Made by a program: the position numbers and the translations under genes. A stretch of 27,747 nt of DNA from JBKDZR01 sp047971485. GTDB taxonomy: Bacteria > Pseudomonadota > Alphaproteobacteria > Rhodobacterales > Rhodobacteraceae. Below, one piece after another: positions 18,056 through 25,653 of this stretch (positions within the stretch are counted from its first letter, which is position 1; every line of letters begins with the position of its first letter). Under the pieces are notes generated by a model. It worked only from the letters and a program-made list of their open reading frames with translations, was not told the origin of the DNA and searched no databases. Location: NCBI GenBank assembly GCA_047971485.1, contig JBKDZR010000051.1:1-27747 (forward strand). The letters run 5' to 3'.

Positions 18056-18820
18056 ATGACCCAGACGTTTCGGGGGATCCGCGCCGGGCTGCTATCCGCA
18101 GCGCTTTTCGTTGCTGCACCGCTGGCCGCCCTTGATCTGGACAAGCTAAGCGACACCGAAAGACAAGCATTCCGCGATGAAATCCGCAGCTACCTGCTGG
18201 ACAATCCCGAGGTGCTGATTGAAGCCTTCACCATCCTGGAACAACGCCAGGTCCATGCCCAAGCCCAGGCCGATGGTGAGCTGGTCACCGCCTATGCCGA
18301 AGACATCTTTTCCGATGGCCGGTCCTGGGTGGGCGGTAATCCAGAAGGCGATCTGACCTTGGTCGAATTCGTCGATTATCGCTGCACCTATTGCCGACAG
18401 GCCTCGGACGAGGTGCACCAGCTGGTCGCCGAGGACGGCAATATCCGCTTTATCGTCAAGGAACTGCCCGTTCTCGGCGAAGACAGCGTTACCGCTGCCC
18501 GCTTTGCCATCGCCACCCGCACCGTGCTGGGCGCCGAAGCCTATGAAAAGGTCAACACTCGGCTGATGAAGCTGTCAGGCCAGATCAACGAGGCGTCCCT
18601 GCGCCGGCTTAGCAGGGAGGCCGGGCTGGACGTCGATCCGATCCTGACCGCGATGGAGGACCCGGCCATCTCCGAAGAACTGCTGGCCAACCGCACACTT
18701 GCCCAAGCCATGGGGATCAGCGGCACACCAACCTTCATCCTGGGACAAGACATGCTGCGCGGTTACCTGCCGCCACCGCAAATGCAGCAAATGGTCGCCG
18801 CCGCACGGGCCGCCAACTGA
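18056..18820 (+). CDS. DsbA family periplasmic thiol oxidoreductase
   Basis: 254 residues with a signal peptide (~1-25), a helical N-terminal extension (~27-90) like that of Com1/ScsC-type DsbA proteins, and a thioredoxin-fold domain. The redox motif is Cys110-Thr-Tyr-Cys113 and the cis-proline loop reads GTPTF. It probably makes or isomerises disulfides in exported proteins. The start at 18056 was chosen because it gives the signal peptide and follows the M48 stop by 2 nt; the longer open frame would overlap M48. The stop is only 25 bp from the convergent ispG stop, with no clear terminator between. Confidence 0.93.
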   Translation: MTQTFRGIRAGLLSAALFVAAPLAALDLDKLSDTERQAFRDEIRSYLLDNPEVLIEAFTILEQRQVHAQAQADGELVTAYAEDIFSDGRSWVGGNPEGDLTLVEFVDYRCTYCRQASDEVHQLVAEDGNIRFIVKELPVLGEDSVTAARFAIATRTVLGAEAYEKVNTRLMKLSGQINEASLRRLSREAGLDVDPILTAMEDPAISEELLANRTLAQAMGISGTPTFILGQDMLRGYLPPPQMQQMVAAARAAN

Positions 18821-18845
18821 ACCGCCCGGCGACCACACAACGCGG

Positions 18846-19979
18846 CTATTCGGCAGCCCGCTCGGTCGCCGCGGTCTCGGCCTCGATCTCGGCGGCCCGG
18901 CGTTCAACCTGTTCCACGATATGGTCGACCATCTCGGCATTGGACATCTTGTGGCTTTGCTTGCCGGCCAGATAGACCATGCCGGATCCAGCCCCCCCGC
19001 CAGTATAACCGACATCGGTCATCAGCGCCTCGCCGGGCCCGTTTACCACACAGCCGATGATCGACAGCGACATGGGCGTCTTGATGTGTTCCAGACGCTT
19101 TTCCAGGGTCTCAACCGTTGCGATCACATCAAACCCCTGACGGGCGCAGGACGGACAGGAAATGATGTTGACCCCGCGATGGCGCAGACCAAGGGATTTC
19201 AGAATCTCGTAACCAACCTTGACCTCTTCGACCGGATCGGCGGACAGGCTGACCCGCAGGGTGTCGCCGATGCCCATCCACAGCAGATTACCCAGCCCGA
19301 TCGCCGATTTGATCGTGCCCGACATCAACCCACCGGCCTCGGTGATGCCCAGATGAATTGGCGCATCCGTGGCCTCGGCAATGCCCTGATAGGCGGCCGC
19401 GGCCATGAACACGTCCGAGGCCTTCACGCTGATCTTGAAATCGTGGAAATCGTGATCCTGCAAGATACGAATGTGATCGAGGCCGGATTCAACCATCGCA
19501 TCCGGACAGGGTTCGCCATATTTTTCCAGAAGATGCTTTTCCAGGCTGCCGGCATTCACCCCGATACGGATCGAACAGCCATGATCGCGAGCGGCGCGGA
19601 CCACCTCGGCCACCCGTGTCGCATCACCAATATTGCCCGGGTTGATGCGCAGACAGGCGGCCCCCGCCTCGGCCGCCTCGATCGCGCGCTTGTAGTGGAA
19701 ATGGATGTCAGCGACGATCGGCACGGTGGTTTCGCGAACAATTTCGCGCAAGGCACGGGTCGCGGCCTCATCCGGGGTGGAAATGCGCACGATATCGGCC
19801 CCGGCCTCGGTGCAGCGGTTCACCTGCTCAACCGTTGCCGCCACATCCGAGGTGATCGTGTTGGTCATCGTCTGCACGGAAATCGGCGCATCGCCCCCCA
19901 CCGGCACCGTCCCGACCATGATCTGGCGCGATGTGCGGCGATAGATATTCCGCCAGGGACGAATATGGTTGAGTGACAT
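18846..19979 (-). CDS. ispG: IspG, 4-hydroxy-3-methylbut-2-enyl diphosphate synthase
   Basis: A 377-residue [4Fe-4S] enzyme that converts MEcPP to HMBPP in the MEP isoprenoid pathway; cytoplasmic. The cluster cysteines are Cys275 and Cys278 (SCPSC) and Cys310 (GCVVNGPGE); each is offset by five from the E. coli residues. The N-terminal TIM-barrel half carries VGTVPVGGDAPISVQTMTNT and the INPGNIG motif. The start at 19979 is the first ATG giving the family N-terminus; the longer open frame runs back into the RodZ-like gene. It lies 73 bp downstream of the RodZ-like gene on the same strand, the same order as rodZ-ispG in E. coli. Confidence 0.98.
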   Translation of the reverse strand: MSLNHIRPWRNIYRRTSRQIMVGTVPVGGDAPISVQTMTNTITSDVAATVEQVNRCTEAGADIVRISTPDEAATRALREIVRETTVPIVADIHFHYKRAIEAAEAGAACLRINPGNIGDATRVAEVVRAARDHGCSIRIGVNAGSLEKHLLEKYGEPCPDAMVESGLDHIRILQDHDFHDFKISVKASDVFMAAAAYQGIAEATDAPIHLGITEAGGLMSGTIKSAIGLGNLLWMGIGDTLRVSLSADPVEEVKVGYEILKSLGLRHRGVNIISCPSCARQGFDVIATVETLEKRLEHIKTPMSLSIIGCVVNGPGEALMTDVGYTGGGAGSGMVYLAGKQSHKMSNAEMVDHIVEQVERRAAEIEAETAATERAAE

Positions 19980-20052
19980 GGCCTGCGTCCTCGTGCTGGG
20001 GCGTTGGCCCCTGTCTACGCGCGGTGGGGGCCGGCCGCAACGTTGCCGTCGC

Positions 20053-21300
20053 TCACTCGTGCGGCGCGGGGAATTCCGGTCGCGCCACCAGCGCCGCCAA
20101 CCGGGCCAGTTCCGGGTCCTGGGCCAGATCGGCAGGCTGATAGGTGTGGCGCAGCGCATCGGCGGTCAACACGACATTCTTGGCCACCGAGGTCCCCTGC
20201 CCCGCCGGGCCGACAGCTTCCCCATCGACCGAAAAGAACAGCGATCCGGAATTGCCGGCCCGCAAGGTTGGCGGCTCATCGCTTTCGGGCAGGACATAGC
20301 GTTCGCCGGGTTCCAGAATTTTCTCGAACAACACCGTGCCATCGGCAGCACTGACCCTGACCCAGGCCGGATTGCGGGCAAAAATCGCCACATTGGGCGG
20401 CGGCAGCACAACCTGCACCTCGGACACCGAGGGCGGGACCGAACCGGTTGGATCGACCGGCAGCGGCGCCAGATCCGCCACACCGGCCAGACGCAACGGC
20501 GCCGCACCAAGGGCAATGTCCGGAACCGGCGTATATCCGGCAAAGATCCCCTGATCACGGGGATCCAGGGTTGCAATCGGGGCATCGCGCGGCGTCAGGA
20601 TCGGCCGATCCAGCACCTGCGGACGGTACAGTCGTTCCAGCGCCTCGGCCGTGGGTGTACCGCCCTGGGCAACCAACGCCTCTTCCATATCGGCTTGGGG
20701 TGTCGTGCTCAGTGCGGTTTCGACCGGTGTCATCCGCACCCGCTGGATCTGTTCCAGCAGGGCCCAGCCGCCATAGCCCAGCCCGACCGTCAACATCGCC
20801 AGCACCGCCAGTGACCCGATGGCCCCGGCGCTGATCCCGGCAAACCGGTCACGCGCCGCCGCCGTGTAAAGCGGGCTGCGTGCCAGAACCGCATCGCCGA
20901 CATCGCTGCGCCGCCCAGACGAAACGGGCGTGGCAGCCCCACGGGAGGGTTGGGGCTTTGTCGAATAGACGCGCGCATCCAGGCCAGCGACATGGGAAAA
21001 TCCGCTTTCCTGGCAAAACCGACGATAAACCCAATCGGCGTTCATCCCCAAATACCGGGCATAGGATTTGACATAACCGCCAATAAACCCGGGCGTTTCA
21101 AAGGCCGCAAGATCGGCATCCTCAATCGCGGCCAGGTATTCGGCCTTGATCTTCAGATCCCGCTGAACCTCCAGCAAGGACCGGCCCATGGTGGCCCGTT
21201 CCCCACGGATGAGGTCGCCGAGCGTGAGTTCGTAATCATCGAAACTCTTCGGCCTGAATTCACTATTTGGATCAGAAGGCCGCTCTTCGCGCGCATTCAT
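20053..21300 (-). CDS. RodZ-like helix-turn-helix / DUF4115 membrane protein
   Basis: 415 residues in RodZ order: N-terminal HTH_25 domain (~24-95, with LGDLIRGERATMGRSLLEVQ and the AIEDAD and FIGGYVKSYARYLG motifs), a linker, one membrane segment (~155-180), a Pro-rich periplasmic linker and a C-terminal DUF4115 domain (~310-385). In other bacteria RodZ links MreB to the elongation machinery and sets rod shape; here this is inferred from architecture and from its place directly upstream of ispG. The start at 21300 begins MNAREERPSD; the open frame extends 25 codons further without support. The 182 bp upstream, before the hemA stop, include an AT-rich stretch (~21400-21455) that may carry its promoter. 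Confidence 0.9.
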   Translation of the reverse strand: MNAREERPSDPNSEFRPKSFDDYELTLGDLIRGERATMGRSLLEVQRDLKIKAEYLAAIEDADLAAFETPGFIGGYVKSYARYLGMNADWVYRRFCQESGFSHVAGLDARVYSTKPQPSRGAATPVSSGRRSDVGDAVLARSPLYTAAARDRFAGISAGAIGSLAVLAMLTVGLGYGGWALLEQIQRVRMTPVETALSTTPQADMEEALVAQGGTPTAEALERLYRPQVLDRPILTPRDAPIATLDPRDQGIFAGYTPVPDIALGAAPLRLAGVADLAPLPVDPTGSVPPSVSEVQVVLPPPNVAIFARNPAWVRVSAADGTVLFEKILEPGERYVLPESDEPPTLRAGNSGSLFFSVDGEAVGPAGQGTSVAKNVVLTADALRHTYQPADLAQDPELARLAALVARPEFPAPHE

Positions 21301-21482
21301 CCGATCGTCCCCATGTAAAACTGCCCGCAGCCTGCGCTTCCCCGTGATTCGTTTTCGGGGTTCAGCCACCAGCAAACTAACACAGTCCTGCCACGATCAC
21401 AGTAAAAGAACCCTGTCGAAGTAGAATACTGTATAAATTGTTCATATTTTACCGCACGCGGGCCCAGCACACATCAGGCGGA

Positions 21483-22715
21483 TCAAGCGGATTTGGACAA
21501 CCGGCTCAGGGCACAGCGCGACCACAACTTGTCCAGTGCACCGATCAGGCGGTTCATTTCGCCCGGGCCATGCACCGGCGACGGGGTAAAGCGCAGCCGT
21601 TCGGTCCCGCGCGGCACGGTCGGAAAATTGATCGGCTGCACGTAAATCCCATCATCCTGCAACAGACGATCCGAGATCATCTTGCATTTGACCGGATCGC
21701 CGACATGGACCGGCACGATGTGGCTGCCATGGTCGATCACCGGCACCCCAAGCCCCTTGAGCCGCGTTTTCAGGATCTTCGCCTGGGTCTGGATCTCGGC
21801 GCGCAAACGCCCGTCTTCCTTGAGAAACCGGATCGAGGCCGAGGCCCCGGCCGCGATCGCCGGCGGGATCGAGGTGGTGAAGATGAACCCCGGCGCATAG
21901 GAACGGATGGCATCGATGATCTTCTCGGAACCGGCGATATACCCGCCCATCACACCAAAGGCTTTGCCCAGTGTGCCGTTGAAAATGTCGATGCGAGCAG
22001 CCAGGCCATCACGCTCGGTCACCCCGCCGCCGCGCGGCCCGTACAGGCCGACGGCATGGACCTCATCAAGATAGGTCAGCGCACCGAATTCGTCGGCCAG
22101 ATCACAGATTTCACGGATCGGGGCAAAATCGCCATCCATGGAATAGAGCGATTCAAAGGCAATCACCTTGGGGGCCACCGGATCCAGCCCCTCAAGGATC
22201 TGACGCAGATGGGCCACGTCATTATGGCGGAAGATGTGCTTTTCACAGTTTCCGTGACGGATCCCCTCGATCATCGAGGCGTGGTTCAACGCATCCGAAA
22301 GAATGATCAGGCCCGGAAACAGGCGTGGCAGGGTGGACAATGTCGCGTCATTGGCCGTGTAGGCCGAGGAAAAGACCAGCGCGGCCGCCTTGCCATGCAG
22401 ATCCGCCAGCTCGGCCTCCAGCTGTTTGTGATAGACGGTCGTGCCGGAAATGTTCCGCGTGCCCCCCGACCCCGCCCCGGTGGCATCCAGCGCCTCGTGC
22501 ATCGCCGTCAGAACCACCGGGTGCTGGCCCATGCCCAAATAGTCATTGCCACACCACACGGTGATCGGTTGTTCGCCACCATCCGGCTTGCGCCAGGTCG
22601 CATGGGGGAACTGGCCATTGCGGCGCTCGATATCAATGAATGTGCGATACCGCCCCTCATCGTGAAGCCGCTGAAGTGCCGTGTCGAGTGCCGCCGAATA
22701 ATCCACGCCGTCCAT
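21483..22715 (-). CDS. hemA: 5-aminolevulinate synthase (C4 pathway)
   Basis: A 410-residue PLP enzyme that condenses glycine and succinyl-CoA to 5-aminolevulinate, the first step of tetrapyrrole synthesis in alphaproteobacteria. The active-site lysine is Lys251 in NGTLGKAFG, equal to Lys248 of the Rhodobacter capsulatus enzyme plus three extra N-terminal residues. Long blocks match that enzyme, such as WCGNDYLGMGQHPVVL and INFPTVPRGTERLRFTPSPV. The start at 22715 (MDGVDYSAALDTAL) is chosen by alignment; in-frame ATGs upstream exist but extend past the family N-terminus. It is divergent from the M20 dipeptidase gene. Identification is certain. Confidence 0.98.
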   Translation of the reverse strand: MDGVDYSAALDTALQRLHDEGRYRTFIDIERRNGQFPHATWRKPDGGEQPITVWCGNDYLGMGQHPVVLTAMHEALDATGAGSGGTRNISGTTVYHKQLEAELADLHGKAAALVFSSAYTANDATLSTLPRLFPGLIILSDALNHASMIEGIRHGNCEKHIFRHNDVAHLRQILEGLDPVAPKVIAFESLYSMDGDFAPIREICDLADEFGALTYLDEVHAVGLYGPRGGGVTERDGLAARIDIFNGTLGKAFGVMGGYIAGSEKIIDAIRSYAPGFIFTTSIPPAIAAGASASIRFLKEDGRLRAEIQTQAKILKTRLKGLGVPVIDHGSHIVPVHVGDPVKCKMISDRLLQDDGIYVQPINFPTVPRGTERLRFTPSPVHGPGEMNRLIGALDKLWSRCALSRLSKSA

Positions 22716-23100
22716 TTCCCGTTCGTCGATGGGCGATTGGCGCCGCCCCGATTCCTGTGCCATCCGACCCATTGCTAGCCGATTTCCCCCAGATAGGCCA
22801 TTTCGCCGGGAAATGCATGGTCCCTTTTGACGCGGCAGGGCCAAAGCCGTGTTTTCCGTGGGACCGGCGTTTCCGATCGGCAACACTGACCGGGGCGACC
22901 AGGGCTGGCGTTAACCATAAATCCCATACGGGTCCTTGGGGCACCACACACAGCCCGCACCCCACACAGCAATGTGCCACAGCCTTTGGCCGTGTTCCGC
23001 GCGGCAGACAAAGGGACGGAACACCACCGGGGCCGGCAGCGGCTGGACCTTGGCGTTTGGCCTGCTAACCTGCCCATCGCGCAACCATGAGGTCTTTACC
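22716..23100. other. Divergent intergenic region between hemA and the M20 dipeptidase gene
   Basis: 385 bp with no convincing coding frame. It must hold the promoters of both genes. I could not assign -35/-10 boxes. A TTAACCAT sequence at 22911-22918 matches the CtrA half-site known from alphaproteobacteria. No FNR-type (TTGAT-N4-ATCAA) palindrome was seen. Confidence 0.5.
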
Positions 23101-24480
23101 ATGTCCGCCGATCCCGTTCTCTCCCAGATCGATTCGTCCCTCGATCCCGCACTGCGCCGCCTGTCGGATCTGCTGGCCATTCCCTCGATCTCGACCGATC
23201 CGGCCTATGCCCCCGACTGCCAGCGGGCCGCCGACTGGCTGATCGCCGATCTGGCCAGCATCGGGTTTGCCGCCGAAAAGCGCCCCACGGCAGGCCATCC
23301 GATGGTCGTTGCCCATGGCGAGGGGCCGGGGCCGCATCTGCTGTTTTACGGCCATTACGATGTGCAACCGGTCGATCCGCTGGACTTGTGGGCAACCGAC
23401 CCCTTCGACCCACAGATCGAGGATACCCCCACCGGCCGGGTAATCCGGGCCCGCGGCGCATCCGACGACAAGGGCCAGTTGATGACCTTTCTCGAGGCCT
23501 GCCGGGCCTGGAAAGCGGTCCACGGCACCCTGCCCTGCAGGATCACGGTGTTTCTGGAGGGCGAGGAAGAAAGCGGCTCACCCTCGCTGGTACCGTTCCT
23601 GCGTGAAAATGCCGATGAATTGCGCGCCGATCTGGCCCTGATTTGCGACACCGGACTGTTCGCCGAGGGCACGCCGGGCATCGTCACGCAACTGCGCGGG
23701 TTGCTGGGCGAGGAAATCACCGTGACCGGCCCGGACAAGGACCTGCACTCGGGCATGTTCGGCGGGCTGGCAATGAACCCGGCCCGCGTTCTGACACGGA
23801 TCCTGGCCGGGTTGCATGACGACACGGGCCGGATCACCCTGCCCGGGTTCTACGACGGTGTGCCCGAACTGAGCGATGCCCTGCGCGCACAGTGGCAGGG
23901 GTTGGGCTTCGACGCCCGGGCCTTTCTGGGGGATGTCGGCCTGTCGGTTCCCGCAGGTGAGGCAGGCCGCACGGCGCTAGAGATGCTCTGGTCGCAACCG
24001 ACATGTGAAATCAATGGCTTGTGGTCGGGCTATACCGGCGCGGGTTTCAAGACGGTGCTGCCGTCAAAGGCCCATGCCAAGGTCAGTTTCCGGCTGGTCG
24101 GCCAGCAGGATCCGGCCACCATCCGCGAGGCCTTTCGCGCCTATGTTCAGGACAGCCTGCCCGACGACTGTCAGGTCGAGTTCAGCGATCACGGCGCCTC
24201 GCCCGCCAGCCAGATGGCCACCGACACCCCCGCGTTTGAGGCCGCGCGCCGGGCGCTCAGCGCGGAATGGCCCCATGAGGCGGCGTTCATCGGAGCGGGC
24301 GGATCCATCCCCGTGGCGGGCTATTTCAAGACACTTCTGGACATGGATTCGATGCTGATCGGATTCGCCAAGGATGACGACCAGATCCATAGCCCGAATG
24401 AGAAATACGACGTCGAATCCTTCCACAAGGGGATCCGCAGCTGGGTCCGCATTCTGGAGGCGATTGCCGCACAGGGGTAA
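23101..24480 (+). CDS. M20 family dipeptidase / metallopeptidase
   Basis: A 459-residue di-zinc exopeptidase of the M20 family (carnosinase/DapE-like fold). Metal and catalytic residues visible: His85 and Asp87 (GHYDVQP), bridging Asp122 (RGASDDKG), catalytic Glu155 with zinc ligand Glu156 (EGEEESGS), Asp183 (CDTG) and the C-terminal His in QIHSPNEKYD. The lid domain carries the DLHSGMFGG motif of the dipeptidase subgroup. No signal peptide, so probably cytoplasmic peptide turnover. The start at 23101 has GAGG 8 nt upstream; the longer upstream frame is not supported. The substrate is unknown. Confidence 0.94.
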   Translation: MSADPVLSQIDSSLDPALRRLSDLLAIPSISTDPAYAPDCQRAADWLIADLASIGFAAEKRPTAGHPMVVAHGEGPGPHLLFYGHYDVQPVDPLDLWATDPFDPQIEDTPTGRVIRARGASDDKGQLMTFLEACRAWKAVHGTLPCRITVFLEGEEESGSPSLVPFLRENADELRADLALICDTGLFAEGTPGIVTQLRGLLGEEITVTGPDKDLHSGMFGGLAMNPARVLTRILAGLHDDTGRITLPGFYDGVPELSDALRAQWQGLGFDARAFLGDVGLSVPAGEAGRTALEMLWSQPTCEINGLWSGYTGAGFKTVLPSKAHAKVSFRLVGQQDPATIREAFRAYVQDSLPDDCQVEFSDHGASPASQMATDTPAFEAARRALSAEWPHEAAFIGAGGSIPVAGYFKTLLDMDSMLIGFAKDDDQIHSPNEKYDVESFHKGIRSWVRILEAIAAQG

Positions 24481-24569
24481 ACGCCTGAATCAAGGTCGGG
24501 CGCGTCTTGTGGTGGCCCGGCCTCTCCCTGCCCGAGCGACGGCTTGAGGACCATATTGACGCTGATACA

Positions 24570-24770
24570 GCAGATCCAGCCGCGCATCGACGGGCCGCGG
24601 TGCGGCGATCCAAGGCTCGGGACGGGTGCGCTTTATGCGGGCCGTGATAGCGCGGCCTCAGTGGTTCGCGGCTGTGGCAGCCATCGCCGTGCCGGGGGGC
24701 GGCCCGTCGATGCGCGGCGCCCTACGGGCTTGATTCCGCGCCGCAACGGGTTGGCGACAATCCCTCCAAC
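24570..24770 (+). repeat. Dispersed intergenic repeat, copy C
   Basis: Begins GCAGATCCAGCCGCGC, equivalent to the internal CAGACCAAGCCGCGC of copy A, so it lacks the left ~45 bp that A and B share. CGACGGGCCG, GTGCGGCGATCC and the core at 24625-24660 (GGTGCGCTTTAT, GGCCGTGATAGCGCGGCC) match copy A closely. ATCGCCGTGCC, GGGGGCGGCCC and CGATGCGCGGCG are also shared with A. The right part resembles copy B. A 105-residue open frame across it is spurious. Confidence 0.8.
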
Positions 24771-24969
24771 GACTGCTTCGTCCCGCAAAGCCGACCTTCC
24801 GAAACGACCTTCCCTTGGCACCACAGCCAAGGCATCACATCATTCAGACAGAGAAACATAAAAGTGCGATGGCGCGAGTGACGTGCCACAAGCCATATTT
24901 ATTATCGAACAAATTCAAACACTTATGCGCCTGAAAATCGATTCTTGGTCCTCAGTTCGGTCTGGCTTT

Positions 24970-24989
24970 GGTCCACAATTTCGTGGACC
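24970..24989. other. Perfect 7-bp hairpin in low-GC intergenic tract
   Basis: GGTCCAC AATTTC GTGGACC: a perfect 7-bp stem and 6-nt loop. There is no T-run on either side, so it is not an obvious terminator. It could be part of an RNA structure or a protein-binding palindrome. Confidence 0.5.
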
Positions 24990-25147
24990 GCTCGAGCTCG
25001 ACGCCGATTTAGCGCCATTGGGATTCTAACATGATCCAGTGCAGGTACGACAAGAATGTTTTTCTGCTATGAATACTGTGTATGGCAAAAACAACAAAGC
25101 ACGAACCGCCATGCGTTACGACTGGTCCGTCTGACCCGAGAGAGCCC

Positions 25148-25191
25148 GGCCCGCTTCGCCTGAGCTACGCAAAAGCTCCGCTCAGCGGGCC
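25148..25191 (+). other. Long two-tier hairpin upstream of the regulator gene
   Basis: Outer stem GGCCCGCT/AGCGGGCC (8 bp, perfect) encloses an internal loop and an inner stem GAGCT/AGCTC. It lies about 100 bp upstream of the winged-helix gene start. No T-run follows, so it could be a leader structure or the end of a lost mobile element. Confidence 0.5.
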
Positions 25192-25290
25192 TTGACCACC
25201 CACCCCCAACCAGAAAAGAACGGAGTCTCCAAATAGACGGCCCGGATCAGGGGGCTGGGTCAGTCACGGCATTGGACGTATGCTTGGTAA

Positions 25291-25611
25291 ATGACCCACC
25301 ATGACTTCGGATCGTTTCGTTTATCGTCGGCGCCGCTTAAACTGCGGTTGCGCGGCAAGCCGGTCGAGCTTCGTTCGCAGGCACTCCGCCTGCTGCTTCT
25401 GCTAGTCGAGAATCGGGGGCGCGTCGTGAGCCACGAGGAGATTCGCCAATGGATCTGGGGAAACCGCGCAGTTGACCACGTCAAGGCGATTCCGCTGCTC
25501 GTGAGAGACGTTCGCGACGCCCTCATGGAAACGGCGACTGATCCCGTCTTTCTTGAAACTGTACCTCGTGAAGGTTACAAATTTGCAGAAGCAGTCGAGC
25601 AACCACGCTAG
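25291..25611 (+). CDS. Winged-helix DNA-binding domain, N-terminal part of a split CadC-like regulator
   Basis: 106 residues forming a complete Trans_reg_C (OmpR/PhoB-type) winged helix: FGSFRLSSAP...LRLRGKPVELRSQALRLLLLL, then VENRGRVVSHEEIRQWIWG, a recognition-helix region and the closing FLETVPREGYKF wing. It ends at TAG (25609-25611). The same frame continues without another stop into the TM-plus-TPR segment downstream, so the stop falls in the linker between the DNA-binding and membrane parts. It may be a nonsense mutation, or the domain may act alone as a soluble repressor or activator. The ribosome site before 25291 is weak, and a 4-codon ORF (25280-25294) overlaps the start. Confidence 0.8.
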   Translation: MTHHDFGSFRLSSAPLKLRLRGKPVELRSQALRLLLLLVENRGRVVSHEEIRQWIWGNRAVDHVKAIPLLVRDVRDALMETATDPVFLETVPREGYKFAEAVEQPR

Positions 25612-25653
25612 GTACATGTTCAACGTCGGGTAGTTGCGGCATTTGCAACAGCC

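Larger units (their letters stand above)
24481..25290. other. Long intergenic region with repeat copy C and a low-GC structured tract
   Basis: 810 bp without a convincing gene. It contains repeat copy C (24570-24770). An exact inverse of the repeat left-end motif (CCGCAAAGCCGAC) follows at 24783-24795. From about 24840 to 25130 the GC content drops visibly below the flanks. Two good hairpins lie at 24970-24989 and 25148-25191. Short open frames on both strands lack family features. Confidence 0.6.

Noticed and set aside
22936..23100. Upstream extension of the M20 dipeptidase frame
   Set aside because: The ATG at 23101 has a good ribosome site and matches the family N-terminus; the extension has no similarity.
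24489..24530. Imperfect GGTCGGGC/GCCCGGCC hairpin after the M20 dipeptidase gene
   Set aside because: Long loop, one wobble pair and no T-run; too weak to call a terminator.
24544..24861. A 105-codon open frame across repeat copy C
   Set aside because: The equivalent frame is not preserved in copies A and B, and the protein has no recognisable features.
24923..25015. Short minus-strand frame with the peptide ALNRRRARAVHEIVDQSQ
   Set aside because: Only about 31 codons from the ATG, no ribosome site and no recognised family; possibly a gene relic but not supportable.
25280..25294. Four-codon ORF (MLGK) overlapping the regulator start by ATGA
   Set aside because: A stop-start overlap could mean translational coupling, but so short an ORF is likely by chance and has no clear ribosome site.
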